From contig CAXXRM010000005.1 in NCBI GenBank assembly GCA_963663135.2, positions 1,116,001 through 1,180,000 of the forward strand: DNA of 64,000 nucleotides. Reading direction: 5' to 3'. Each line of letters opens with the position of its first letter. Position 1 is the first letter of the stretch. The notes beneath the pieces are model-generated. The model worked only from the letters and a program-made list of their open reading frames with translations, had not been told where the DNA came from and did not search any database. The DNA is from Io17-Chloro-G2 sp963663135. GTDB lineage: Bacteria; Chloroflexota; Dehalococcoidia; Lucifugimonadales; UBA3495. This document shows, one piece after another, positions 1 to 9,066 of this stretch. Both the position numbers and the translations under genes were made by a program.

Positions 1-1967
1 TCGGCGCTGCTATAGAAGGCCCGGCCCCGGTTGATTCGGGTCATCCGGTCCACGAAATTCACCAACTGGTAGGAGTTTTCTAGCATGAATGTGTTGATGA
101 GAATGTCTTCCTGGGTGCACCGCTTGACCTCTTTCAGGGTCTCCTGCTCGGTGCGGTAGCTGGGAGGATAAGCGAAGAACGCCCGGTCCCCTTCCAGGTG
201 GGACGTGGGTTCGCCGTCGGTTATCACCAGGATCTGACGGCTGCCGCCTTTCTCCTTGGACAACAGCTTCCGGGAAAGCATCAGCGCATGATGGAGGTTG
301 GTGCCCGAAACCCAGGAGTTCCAGCTCACCTTGAGCAGTTCCTCCTCTTTGATTTCGCTGGCGTAGTCGGAGAAGCCGATCACGTAAAGGATGTCTCGCG
401 GGTACTGGGACCGGATCAGAGACATTAATGCCAGGGTCACTTTCTTGGCCGCCAGGAAGTTATTGAACAGGCCCATGGAACGGCTTTGGTCCAGAAGGAT
501 TACCGAGGCGGTGCGGGTCATGTGCTCGTTTCGATAAATCTCGAAGTCCTGGGGCTGCATCCTTACCGGAAGCTCGGGGCCCCCGCGGATCACCGCGTTC
601 TTCAGAGTACTCAGGAGGTCGAGTTGGAACGGGTCGCCGAACTCGTACGCTTTGGTCTCTCCCAGCAGGTCCCCGGTGGCTCCCCGGGTCTCCATCATGT
701 GGCCGCCCATGCGGTCTTTTTGTAAGTTGACAAAAATTTCCTTCAGGGCCTTCTGCCCAATGCGGCGAATCCCGCGGGCCGTCAAGTCCATCTTATCGTC
801 GCCGCTCAGGTATCCCGTATCCTTCAGCATCTGGCGCAGTTGGTCCAATTGCTCCCATACCCGTTTGGCGTCATCGCCCAACAATTCGGCCAGCTTGTCG
901 GGGTCGATATTCTCCAGGTTGCCGGTGCGCATTGCTTCCTGGAGCGCCTGCTCCAGAAGGTCGTTCTCCTGCAGTTGGCGCATCAGGTCCATGGCCTGGT
1001 CCATCGTCAAGCTGTCATCGCCCAGGAAGGGATACTGGCGGCGAAGCTCGTCCATGGGCATCATTACTTCCATCATGGAAGCCAACTCATTCATGGCTTG
1101 AAGTGTCTCAGGGTCCAGGGCCGACCCCATGGCGTCTTCCAACTCCTGGCGCATTTCCGGCGACATGCTGTCCATCATGGATTGCATCTGCGCCATCTGT
1201 TGCTGCAACCGTTCCATCAACTCGTCAAAAGACTGGGGCGGGTTGGGGCCGAACATGGAGCCGTACTGTTGCATGAACCCGTCGAAGTCGGGTTCCCTGC
1301 CTTCCATTTTGTCCCGCATCATCTGGCTCATCTGCCGCATCATTTCCCGCATGGCCGCCATGTCCTCGGGGGACATCCCTCGGACCTGGTCCTGCATTTG
1401 CTGGGAAATATTCTGGGCCATCTGGCTTTTGAGCATGTCCAGCAGTTCCTGGAACTTCCCCTGGGCCTCGGGGTCCATGAAGTCGTACTCCATTAGCTCT
1501 TTGATCTGCCCTCCCAGGCCCTCGGGGAGGTTGTCAAGCTTTTCCCGGTTTCTCTGTGCCCGTTGCTCCAGCATCTGGTAGAGATTCTCTTGCTGCTGCC
1601 TGGCGTCATCCTCCGCACTGTCGACCTGGCGGCGGCCTTCATCCAGCCGGCGGTCGATGCCGGACCGTTCGGTTTGAAGTATGTCATCCAGCCGTTCTTG
1701 CAGGTCGTCCACCACGGAATCCATGTTGTACTGCTGCAACTGCTGGCGGCGCCGGTTTTTTAGCTGGTCGATCAAGTCCCGCAGGCCCGGCATTTGCCGG
1801 CCTTCCCGGTCCTGGAAACCCTGACGAAACATCTCCCGCATCGCCCGCGTGACATCCCCTTGGCGCAAAACCTCGTCGGAAAGCTGGTCCATCAACGCGT
1901 CGGCGTCCAATTCGAAGAGCTGCTGGGTGCCGTCCCATTGGGAATACCGGTAGGTACGGTAAAGCAT
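1..1967 (-). CDS. VWA domain protein, 3' end cut by window edge
   Basis: The reading frame starts at an ATG at 1965-1967 with GAGG four bases upstream and stays open for about 655 codons to the left edge, so the C-terminus is missing. The first ~480 residues are helical and unusually rich in Met, Gln, Asp and Glu, with many MREM/MMRQM-like segments. A von Willebrand factor A domain follows from about residue 485: the MIDAS motif DQSRS (DxSxS) near residue 491, a Thr in SGTNLHHAL near 556 and the Asp of ITDGEP near 581 supply the expected metal ligands. Proteins of this layout often sit beside MoxR-type AAA ATPases and act with them as cofactor-insertion or remodelling chaperones; the neighbour that would show this lies outside the window. 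Function is inferred from the domain only. Confidence 0.85.
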   Translation of the reverse strand, partial: MLYRTYRYSQWDGTQQLFELDADALMDQLSDEVLRQGDVTRAMREMFRQGFQDREGRQMPGLRDLIDQLKNRRRQQLQQYNMDSVVDDLQERLDDILQTERSGIDRRLDEGRRQVDSAEDDARQQQENLYQMLEQRAQRNREKLDNLPEGLGGQIKELMEYDFMDPEAQGKFQELLDMLKSQMAQNISQQMQDQVRGMSPEDMAAMREMMRQMSQMMRDKMEGREPDFDGFMQQYGSMFGPNPPQSFDELMERLQQQMAQMQSMMDSMSPEMRQELEDAMGSALDPETLQAMNELASMMEVMMPMDELRRQYPFLGDDSLTMDQAMDLMRQLQENDLLEQALQEAMRTGNLENIDPDKLAELLGDDAKRVWEQLDQLRQMLKDTGYLSGDDKMDLTARGIRRIGQKALKEIFVNLQKDRMGGHMMETRGATGDLLGETKAYEFGDPFQLDLLSTLKNAVIRGGPELPVRMQPQDFEIYRNEHMTRTASVILLDQSRSMGLFNNFLAAKKVTLALMSLIRSQYPRDILYVIGFSDYASEIKEEELLKVSWNSWVSGTNLHHALMLSRKLLSKEKGGSRQILVITDGEPTSHLEGDRAFFAYPPSYRTEQETLKEVKRCTQEDILINTFMLENSYQLVNFVDRMTRINRGRAFYSSA

Positions 1968-2203
1968 GACGCCTCGCGGGTTTCAAATTTACTGCAAATG
2001 GTGCGCTGGCGGTGGTGTACCTTAGTGGTCCATAGTCTCTCGGATTATGGGCCAGCGATGCGGTACAATGATGTGCCCATCATACTCCCGCCATCAAAAA
2101 CTCGGCAAGACGGCGCCGGAGCAACCGAAAGGCATCCAACTATCCCACGGCATTCTCGCCGCCGCGCCGAACTCCTGCCATTCCCGTTGCCATGCCCGAC
2201 CCC

Positions 2204-2380
2204 GTAATTCCCGTCGCAACGGGAATCCAGAGCCCTTTCCCACATCCAAGTTCGTGGGGCAATGCAGGAGTGGTCAGCGTGCGACCAGTTTGCTTGGGTA
2301 AGACGCGCCGCGTCCTGCGTATCCTAACCATGTCTACTGAAATAAAGGTCTCTCGATTCCCGCTGCGTCCAGAAAGACGG
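2204..2380. repeat. Dispersed repeat element with inverted ends, degenerate copy
   Basis: The 595-base gap 1968-2562 has no convincing gene. It holds one copy of the dispersed repeat: the left end (2204-2237) contains cgggaatccagagccc, and a degenerate oppositely oriented end (gattcccgctgcg) lies at 2355-2380. The same paired ends recur near 10.2, 52.6, 54.1 and 54.4 kb. Confidence 0.6.
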
Positions 2381-2562
2381 GGGTGGGATTGTGCTCCGAT
2401 CCTAACCCTATCCTAGCCGGGGGAAGGAGGACATTTAACACGCCCTGACCGCAGTTTGTAACGCGATTGCGCTGGGTGCCAACCCAACTACCGCGCCGGC
2501 CGCCAGTTCGGCGAGAACGGAAGCGAAATCCACCGCGGACCTATAGATGGGTCCAACCGCGT

Positions 2563-3084
2563 TCAGATAACCTTGGCCCCCAGTATCTTTCGAAGGTGCC
2601 CCAAAGCCCACGCATGGGCGTCCGGGTCAAAGCTGGCAACGCAATCCGTGGGCACCTCCACGGGGTAGTCCCGGTTGCGGGCATCTGAGGTGGTGTGGAG
2701 CACACAGATGTCGGTGCAGACGCCGCAAATGATGACCTTGTCCGGATTGAGGGATGCCAGCCGCTGGGCCAGATCCGTGTTGAAAAAACCGCTGTACCGG
2801 TTCTTGGCCACCACGTTGTCCTGGGTCACGAATTCAGCCAACTCGTCGATTACGTTGGGTTCTTCGGTGCCCTTGACGCAGTGGACCGGGAATATCTGAA
2901 ACTCCAGATCATCGGGGTCGTGGTGGTCCGACACGAAAAGCACCCGGGAGCCGAATCCCCTCTCCCTTTGCAGCATGGCTTTGACTTTGGGGATGATTTG
3001 CCGGGCCTGCTCGCCGCAATATAGGTTGTGCCCAGGTTCCAAAAACCCCTTGACCATGTCTACAACCAAAACCACGTTTGTCAT
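2563..3084 (-). CDS. Isochorismatase-family cysteine hydrolase (nicotinamidase-like)
   Basis: This 173-residue protein has the full isochorismatase-like fold signature: Asp9 in the first strand (VVLVVDM), Lys94 in VVAKNRYSGF, and the nucleophile Cys127 in GVCTDICV, giving the Asp-Lys-Cys triad. Asp53/His55 in SDHHD fit the metal site of nicotinamidases. Size and motifs match nicotinamidase/pyrazinamidase-type amidases, which turn nicotinamide into nicotinate for NAD salvage, but related amidases share the triad, so the substrate is not certain. GGGAG lies five bases before the ATG. The start is two bases after the stop of the DUF5671 gene upstream, so the two are probably translationally coupled. 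Confidence 0.85.
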   Translation of the reverse strand: MTNVVLVVDMVKGFLEPGHNLYCGEQARQIIPKVKAMLQRERGFGSRVLFVSDHHDPDDLEFQIFPVHCVKGTEEPNVIDELAEFVTQDNVVAKNRYSGFFNTDLAQRLASLNPDKVIICGVCTDICVLHTTSDARNRDYPVEVPTDCVASFDPDAHAWALGHLRKILGAKVI

Positions 3085-3086
3085 AG

Positions 3087-4901
3087 CTACTCCCTGAAGG
3101 GCACTACGCCCACTCCGTTCGCATCCAGCGTAATCAGGACGCGGTCTCCCGGTGCGGACGATATCCGGTCCCGGGTAGCGTCCAATTGCTCATCGTTCAG
3201 TTGCGGCGCGCCGGCCTCCGGGTCCAACCTCTGCCAAATCCTTACGGGAAACCCCAATCGCGACTCAATCTGAGAGATCAGCGGTTGCGCGGCCTGAGTT
3301 GCCACGGCAATGACCAGCTTCCGGGGTTGGATCGGAACCTCCGGGGCCGGCTCGGGTCCTGCCTTCTCGAGGACTTGCCGGTCCTCTTTGGAAACTGACC
3401 AGTGGTACACACCCGCCGCACAAGCCGTCAGGAACATTGCTATGCTCCACTTGCCGTCCAGGAGGATCGTTGACGACAGGCTTCCTTCCAGCAGATCTCT
3501 CAAGACAAAGAACAGCATTGCGCTGAGGTTTCCCAGCACCAGCAAGACGGCCACACCGAATACCCCAAAGAAGAACACCCGGCGTACTGGGTGGTCCATT
3601 TCCACGGTGTCCGCGCCGGCATCCCGTTGTACGCCAAACCAGTGGTACGCCCAGACCGGAATTCCAACCAATAGCAGCGTCACCGCCAGCGCCAGGCTAT
3701 TCCCCCACAATGCCGGGCCCAGCAGCACGTCCGAGTTGATAAGGGCCAACCCCCCGACGGCCACAGCCAGCAGCACGATGATCCCGGCTCCCGAAACCAC
3801 CAGGCCCGCCGCCGTCACCATGTAGCGGTATATCCGGCGGGCGTGGGGAAGGCTACCCAATGCCGACGCCTCCTGATGCGCCACCGCCCAGTGATAGCCC
3901 CACAACGCAACCCCAACCAACACTCCGGGCACGGTTTCCGGAATGACGCGGAATTGCTCGTAGGCGGCAACGTCTGGCTGGCCAATTCCCCATTGGATGA
4001 CGCGATACAGCAAGATAGTCGAGTAAACAAAAACGCCGCCGGCGCCCGGCAGTATCGTAAAGAGATGCAAGTAGAACTGGCGCACCGTGGACCCGGCATC
4101 GGTACGAGCGATTAGATGCCAGTGCCACCACCACCAAATTGCCCCTACGATGGCTGTCGCTGTCGCCCAAACCACGGTGTCGGTCCATATCCCCGAGTCG
4201 CCGAGCACCAGAGTCCCAGCGCCAAACCAGGAACTGTACACCTGGAGCAGGAGTCGCCACATGACAATCCCCACACCGACGCTGAGCATTGCAAGACCGT
4301 ACCAGGAAGAGAAATAGACGTACACCTGCCGGACAACATCATCAGCCGCGGTGCCGGATTGTTCCGAGTCCCGGAGCCGCCAGTGATACGCCCAAACCAA
4401 ACCCCAAACCAGGGGCAAAGCCAGGTGCCGGCCGTTGAACGAGTCCAGGGACAGCCACCAACGGAACAATGAAACCATCCCTACAGCCGCCACGACCGCG
4501 CAAACCGCAAGGACCAGGTAGATATACACCCTGCGGGCCACCGCTTGAGACTCCCAGGGGATTCTTGCCACCGCGCGCTGGGCCAGCGTCCAATGCAGGT
4601 ACCACACCGGCGCTCCCACCAGGAGCATCGCCAACCCCAGAGCCAGCTGGTTTTGTCCCCGGGAGATAATATCTCCGGCGAACAGCAGGTCCAGGACCTG
4701 GTCCAACAATACTGCCGCCCCGCTGGCGGCAACTATCAGGGCGACAAAAGCCAGCCCGTAGAAATAGAACCTCCTGAGAGTGCCGATGCCCGGGTCTTCC
4801 CCAGAGCTGGACCGGTGGCGAAAAAGCCAAACGACCAGGCAAATGATCCCCACCAAGATCAGGATTTGGATGAGTGCGCCGCCGAATAAAAAAATGTCCA
4901 T
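3087..4901 (-). CDS. DUF5671 multi-repeat membrane protein
   Basis: A polytopic membrane protein of about 604 residues made of about six tandem modules. Each module carries hydrophobic helices and ends in a Trp/Tyr-His-Trp signature (YLHW, YHW, WWHW, YHW, YHW, YHW) just before a charged loop, and starts with a sequence like VRRVYIYLV. This is the DUF5671 pattern; no biochemical role is established. The soluble C-terminal ~100 residues (after VSKEDR) end in a small alpha/beta-like tail. A GTG at 4928 gives nine extra residues but its Shine-Dalgarno is only one base away; the ATG at 4901 has GGGAGAG at good spacing and begins directly with a membrane helix, so I prefer it. It is the first gene of a pair with the hydrolase at 2563-3084. 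Confidence 0.8.
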   Translation of the reverse strand: MDIFLFGGALIQILILVGIICLVVWLFRHRSSSGEDPGIGTLRRFYFYGLAFVALIVAASGAAVLLDQVLDLLFAGDIISRGQNQLALGLAMLLVGAPVWYLHWTLAQRAVARIPWESQAVARRVYIYLVLAVCAVVAAVGMVSLFRWWLSLDSFNGRHLALPLVWGLVWAYHWRLRDSEQSGTAADDVVRQVYVYFSSWYGLAMLSVGVGIVMWRLLLQVYSSWFGAGTLVLGDSGIWTDTVVWATATAIVGAIWWWWHWHLIARTDAGSTVRQFYLHLFTILPGAGGVFVYSTILLYRVIQWGIGQPDVAAYEQFRVIPETVPGVLVGVALWGYHWAVAHQEASALGSLPHARRIYRYMVTAAGLVVSGAGIIVLLAVAVGGLALINSDVLLGPALWGNSLALAVTLLLVGIPVWAYHWFGVQRDAGADTVEMDHPVRRVFFFGVFGVAVLLVLGNLSAMLFFVLRDLLEGSLSSTILLDGKWSIAMFLTACAAGVYHWSVSKEDRQVLEKAGPEPAPEVPIQPRKLVIAVATQAAQPLISQIESRLGFPVRIWQRLDPEAGAPQLNDEQLDATRDRISSAPGDRVLITLDANGVGVVPFRE

Positions 4902-4961
4902 TGGCTTCAACTCTCCCTGTTGGTCCACCCTCCCAGGTTAAGCAGCGGCTTCCACCCCTCT

Positions 4962-5059
4962 TGGCTCGACCGGGTCCGGGCGCCAGTTAATGGTTTGCAG
5001 CTAGGGGACAGAGCCATCTCCCAGTGCTGGCTCGACCGGGTCCGGGCACCAGTTCATGG
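4962..5059. repeat. 32-bp direct repeat across a gene 3' end
   Basis: Two ~32-bp copies (4962-4993 and 5028-5059) share tggctcgaccgggtccggg and differ at a few bases. On the minus strand the upstream copy encodes the MNWCPDPVEP segment of the 5001-5546 gene and the second copy lies just after its stop codon, so the gene's 3' end has been duplicated into the spacer. Confidence 0.8.
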
Positions 5060-5546
5060 GCCAGGGGGGGTCCGTAAACTGCCAGGCGCCGGCTTCCTCC
5101 TCTAGCACGAATCGTTCCGCTCGAGAATGTTCCCGGCTGGCAAATGGTGGGTCAACGTAGGACCTGGTTACTCGGACGTTGACCTCAACCGTTTGGTCCA
5201 CTTCTTCGACATTGACCAAACTGACTCGCAAGTCTCGGTCCCTGCGCACACCGTCCGGCTGGACCTCCCTTAGGGTCGACTTGAAGTGGTCAAACTCACA
5301 GCCATCCGCAACGTCGGGGTGTATGAAATCGTAAGCCTCCCGGTCTCTACGGTTCTCAATAGCCAACAGGTAGTCCTGCACCGCGGCCCCAGGGGTTCCC
5401 GGCGTGAACCGCTCCGGTTCCCCGCCGCGGCCGGCCAGTGTCACCACAACGCTAACCCCTATAAGGATTAACGCCGTCAATCCAATGCCTGCCAGCCACC
5501 TCGATGATGAGCTCTTTAGAATGACGAAACCTCCTGGCATAGCCAT
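5001..5546 (-). CDS. Membrane-anchored hypothetical protein
   Basis: A 181-residue protein with one N-terminal transmembrane anchor (about residues 18-38, WLAGIGLTALILIGVSVVV) and an outside domain of about 140 residues that looks like a small NTF2-like/DUF4878-type fold: helical start (VQDYLLAIENRRDREAYDFI), then strands with alternating charged residues. No catalytic motif is visible. The ATG at 5546 lacks a Shine-Dalgarno, whereas AGGAGG lies inside the frame about seven bases before an ATT codon (residue 9), so initiation at ATT, giving an N-terminus directly before the anchor, is possible. The C-terminal codons are duplicated downstream of the stop. Confidence 0.65.
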   Translation of the reverse strand: MAMPGGFVILKSSSSRWLAGIGLTALILIGVSVVVTLAGRGGEPERFTPGTPGAAVQDYLLAIENRRDREAYDFIHPDVADGCEFDHFKSTLREVQPDGVRRDRDLRVSLVNVEEVDQTVEVNVRVTRSYVDPPFASREHSRAERFVLEEEAGAWQFTDPPWPMNWCPDPVEPALGDGSVP

Positions 5547-5566
5547 TCTCTATTGGTTTTGCGAAA

Positions 5567-5595
5567 TTTTTAACTATATCTATCAATTGTATCAA
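5567..5595 (-). promoter_or_regulatory. Possible sigma70-type promoter for the 5546-2563 gene group
   Basis: On the minus strand TTGATA (5590-5595) and TAAAAA (5567-5572) are 17 bases apart in an AT-rich patch that contrasts with the GC-rich surroundings, about 20 bases ahead of the first gene. The match is partial and inferred by eye. Confidence 0.35.
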
Positions 5596-6049
5596 TAAAA
5601 GAGAGCGGGAATACAACGCAGAGGCCACATTCTCAGACAGGACAATCGCATTCCAAATCGTTGGCACAGCCATCAAACAATCCCATATCGCGGCTGGGAA
5701 AAGATTGGATGATGGCGTACTCCCACCCCCGGTCATTACCGGCGCCACAGGAATGGCTGGCGAGTAACGGTGGTCGCAACGAGAACATTGGCCCCGCCCA
5801 ATCCTTTCACTCTCCTCTCCGCGTAGAACACGATGGGAGCAACCCTGGTGGATTCTGAACTTCACGGCGGATGCGGGGATCACCCGCCATTAACGCCCTC
5901 GATTAACGAGGACCGTTGACCCCGATCATCATTGCCGGGTCATTTGTCCCGTCGGGTCATTCGTTATCGAAAGTTGATGACCGGAGCCCAGCCGGAACCT
6001 GATTGGAGGATTACCGAACTGGGATCGGCAGATCCCCAGAAGATGCTCC
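5596..6049. other. Intergenic spacer without a supported gene
   Basis: About 450 bases with no reading frame that shows coding character or a ribosome binding site. It contains one aacgcagagg motif (near 5618) of the kind that bounds the duplicated cassette at 13.5 and 58.5 kb. I see no RNA gene. Confidence 0.4.
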
Positions 6050-6937
6050 CTACCCGCCAAGCGCTCCGGCAAAACCGGCGTCCTGCGCCATCAATTCCCT
6101 CAATCCCACCAGGTTGAAGCAGTCCTCCAGGCTGTACATGCGGTCCAGCATGGCCTCGGTGGAGCCGGTGGACTTCAGCTGCGACATCAATTCTGACACC
6201 GCTTTGCAGACCATCAGCAAGGCGCTCACCGGGAAAATGACCAGCTTGAAACCCAGCCGTTCCAACTGCGGAGCCGATAGCAGCGGCGATTTCCCCGTCT
6301 CGACAAAATTGTACATAAGCGGCACATCAAAGTTGGCGGTGATTCGCTGTGCCTCTTCGGCGCTTCGGATGGCCTCAATAAACAGCATGTCCGCCCCCGC
6401 ATCCACGTATTCGCCGCAGCGGCGCATGGTGTCGTCCCAGCCGGTCACCGCCAGGGCGTCGGTACGGACGATAATGGTGAAGTCGTCGTCGATGCGGGCA
6501 TCCACGGCGGCCCGTATCTTTTGGACCATCTCGGTGGAAGAGACGACCTGCTTGTCGTCCAGGTGGCCGCAGCGTTTGGGCGATTGCTGGTCCTCGATAT
6601 GAATCGCGGCCACTCCCGCCCTTTCATATTGACGGACGGTCCGAGCGACGTTGAGCACACCGCCGTAACCGGTATCGGCGTCGGCGATTACCGGAACGTC
6701 CACCGCTTGTGCAATGTCGGCGGCATTGGACACCATTTCGGTCATGCTAGCCAGGGCCAGGTCGGGCTTGCCCAGGCGGGCAACCGAGGTGCCGGCCCCG
6801 GTCATGTACACCGCGGGAAAGCCCGCTTGCTGGATGATGGCGGCCGTCAGGCAGTCGTAAGCCCCGGGCGCCGCAATGATCCCTGGCGCTCGCAACAATT
6901 CCTTGAACCGGCGGGCTGCGGATTCATTCGGCGACAT
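6050..6937 (-). CDS. Isocitrate lyase/PEP mutase family enzyme
   Basis: A 295-residue TIM-barrel enzyme of the ICL/PEPM superfamily. DADTGYG (residues 86-92) is the Mg-binding loop and PKRCGHLDDK (about 120-129) holds the catalytic Cys of the K(K/R)CGH lyase motif, so C-C lyase activity (methylisocitrate lyase, oxaloacetate decarboxylase or dimethylmalate lyase-like) is more likely than phosphonate synthesis. The exact substrate cannot be read. I chose the ATG at 6937 because GGAGGAG lies four bases upstream and the family starts with a short helix (ARRFKELL) followed by IIAAPGAYDCLTA; a longer frame upstream has no such support. Confidence 0.88.
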   Translation of the reverse strand: MSPNESAARRFKELLRAPGIIAAPGAYDCLTAAIIQQAGFPAVYMTGAGTSVARLGKPDLALASMTEMVSNAADIAQAVDVPVIADADTGYGGVLNVARTVRQYERAGVAAIHIEDQQSPKRCGHLDDKQVVSSTEMVQKIRAAVDARIDDDFTIIVRTDALAVTGWDDTMRRCGEYVDAGADMLFIEAIRSAEEAQRITANFDVPLMYNFVETGKSPLLSAPQLERLGFKLVIFPVSALLMVCKAVSELMSQLKSTGSTEAMLDRMYSLEDCFNLVGLRELMAQDAGFAGALGG

Positions 6938-7082
6938 GGCGCTCCTCCATTTAATGCATACGGATAGGTTAACCGGGTTCCAACCGGCGGAACGTAGAAG
7001 GTCGACACCCATGGGAAACGCGGATCTGGAGGGATCCCCAGGACATAGAAGGATCCCCAAGGGGAGAAAGCGCCGGGCGAAA

Positions 7083-7862
7083 TCAGGCGATCAGGCCACC
7101 GTCGATGGTCAGGACCTGGCCGGTGATGTATCCCGCCCCTTCTCCACAAAGGAACAGCACCGCCTCGGCAACCTCTTCAGCCGCTCCAAACCGGCCCATC
7201 GGTATCCGGTCTAAAATCTGCTTCTGGGTGTCGGCCGACAGGCCTTCAACCATTCCGGTGGTTATGTAACCCGGCGCAACCGCGTTTACCGTGACGTTGC
7301 GGGACGCCACCTCCCTCGCTACCGCCTTGGTAAATCCAATAAGGCCCGCCTTGGCCGCAGCATAGTTCGCTTGACCGGGGTTGCCGCTCAGTCCAACCAC
7401 TGAGGATATGTTGACGATTCGACCCCGACGCTGCCGGATCATGTGGGGCATTACGTACTTGGTGCAGAGGAAGGCTCCGCGAAGGTTGACGTCCAGCACC
7501 TGGTCCCAGTCATCCGGGGACATGCGCAGTAACAGCCTGTCCTTGTTGATCCCGGCGTTGTTGACCAGCATGTCGATGTGCCCGCACCGGTCGATAACGC
7601 TCTTGACCATGGCTTGGGCTGATTCTTCGCTGGAAACGTCGCCCTCGATCAGGAATCCTTCGCCTCCGGCCTCGGTGATCTCCGCCAAAACCTGCTCGGC
7701 GGCGCTCGGGTTGGAGTGAAAGTTCAAGCCTACCTGAATCCCAGCCAAGGCCAACCGGGTCGCTATCTGGGCCCCAATGCCCCTGGAGGCGCCGGTGACC
7801 AGGGCTGCCCGCCTGGGATGCCCCCCATCTACCGATCCGGGCGTTTCGGGGTTTTCAGCCAT
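7083..7862 (-). CDS. fabG: 3-oxoacyl-ACP reductase (SDR family)
   Basis: A 259-residue classical short-chain dehydrogenase. TGASRGIG (residues 23-30) binds the nucleotide, NNAG (101-104) stabilises the fold, and Ser154, Tyr167 and Lys171 form the active site. FabG reduces 3-oxoacyl-ACP with NADPH in each cycle of type II fatty acid synthesis. It lies 28 bases downstream of plsX, the usual neighbourhood of fabG in fatty-acid operons, which supports the FabG assignment over a generic dehydrogenase. It carries a somewhat long N-terminal extension (about 15 residues) before the first strand. Confidence 0.88.
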   Translation of the reverse strand: MAENPETPGSVDGGHPRRAALVTGASRGIGAQIATRLALAGIQVGLNFHSNPSAAEQVLAEITEAGGEGFLIEGDVSSEESAQAMVKSVIDRCGHIDMLVNNAGINKDRLLLRMSPDDWDQVLDVNLRGAFLCTKYVMPHMIRQRRGRIVNISSVVGLSGNPGQANYAAAKAGLIGFTKAVAREVASRNVTVNAVAPGYITTGMVEGLSADTQKQILDRIPMGRFGAAEEVAEAVLFLCGEGAGYITGQVLTIDGGLIA

Positions 7863-7890
7863 CAGGTCAGGGCAACTGGTTCAAATGAGT

Positions 7891-8967
7891 TCAAGACTGC
7901 CCGCGGCCTTCGACGGCTGCGTGCCCGTTAAGGTGTATCTGGGAAAGCTCCTCTCGCATGCTTTCAACCAGACCCACCTCCACGTACTTGACGGCGGTGT
8001 AGATGGCTCCGGCGATTCCCTGGGCCATGCAGGAGCCATGACCCAGGACCACCGCTCCGTTTACCCCGAATAGGGGCCCTCCCATGGTCCTGGGCATGTT
8101 GGTCGTATGCCAGAGGTCGGAGGAAATCCGGTCTAATTCAGCCTGGGGAACCGTGTTCGAAAGCCTTTCCTGTATCAGCGCCCCCAGGGCGTTGCCCAAC
8201 CCTTCGGAAAACTTCATCAGTATGTTTCCCACAAAGCCGTCGCACACAATGACGTCGGCCCGGCCGGTGAAAAAGTCGAACCCTTCGACGTTTCCTATGA
8301 AGTTCAGGTGGCTTTGGTGGAGCAACTGGTTGCTTTCCTGGATCTGCCGGTTACCCTTGGCGTCTTCAGACCCAACGCTGAGGAGTCCGATTCTAGGATT
8401 TTCGATTCCCAAGAACCGGTGAGCGAACACCGAGCCCAGCGCGGCGAAGCTCAGCAACAGCGCCGGCCGGCAGTCCAGGTTGCTGCCCGCGTCCACCATC
8501 ACGGTTCGGGGCGCAACGCCCAAGAATGGGCCGCCCAGGCAAGGCCTTTCCAGGCCGTCCATCAACCCCAGCACCACCGTGGAGCTGGCCATCGAGGCCC
8601 CCGTTGACCCCATGGACACCAGGACGTCGGCGGCGCCGGACTTGACCAGCTTGGTGGCTTCCAGGATGGATGCATTGGGTTTGCTGCGCAGGGCTTGGGC
8701 CGGGTGTTCGTCGTCCCCGATCTTGCCGACCGAAGGCACCACCGTCACCGGTTGGTCTTTGACATCGTACTTGGACAGTTCAATTTCCAGGGGCCCTTTG
8801 TCTCCTACCAGCAGGAGTTCCACAACCTGGGTTTGCAACGCCTGGATGGCCCCTTTCACCGTCTCTTCAGGTCCAAAATCGCCGCCCATGGCATCCACCG
8901 CCACCCGCACCGGCCGGGTGACGCGGATTCCATCCACAACGTCGCTGATTTTGGGGCCGCTTGTCAT
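7891..8967 (-). CDS. plsX: Phosphate acyltransferase PlsX
   Basis: A 358-residue protein matching PlsX: VRVAVDAMGGDFGPEETVKG near residue 20 is the family's N-terminal signature, with VDAGSNLDCRP, GLLSVGSEDAKGN and FVGNILMKFSEG further on. PlsX makes acyl-phosphate from acyl-ACP; PlsY then uses it to acylate glycerol-3-phosphate in phospholipid synthesis. AAGGGGA precedes the ATG. First gene of a plsX-fabG pair. Confidence 0.95.
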   Translation of the reverse strand: MTSGPKISDVVDGIRVTRPVRVAVDAMGGDFGPEETVKGAIQALQTQVVELLLVGDKGPLEIELSKYDVKDQPVTVVPSVGKIGDDEHPAQALRSKPNASILEATKLVKSGAADVLVSMGSTGASMASSTVVLGLMDGLERPCLGGPFLGVAPRTVMVDAGSNLDCRPALLLSFAALGSVFAHRFLGIENPRIGLLSVGSEDAKGNRQIQESNQLLHQSHLNFIGNVEGFDFFTGRADVIVCDGFVGNILMKFSEGLGNALGALIQERLSNTVPQAELDRISSDLWHTTNMPRTMGGPLFGVNGAVVLGHGSCMAQGIAGAIYTAVKYVEVGLVESMREELSQIHLNGHAAVEGRGQS

Positions 8968-9066
8968 AGGTTTATCCCCTTGTTCCGCGCTTCCGCAACT
9001 ACCACCGCCAACTGCAAAGGGCCGGGCTGCTCACCGTTTGGTTCCCACCAACACCGAATGATTACG

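Noticed and set aside
5452..5883. Possible 143-codon gene on the minus strand
   Set aside because: It crosses the likely promoter and the start of the 5001-5546 gene, has no family features and no ribosome binding site.
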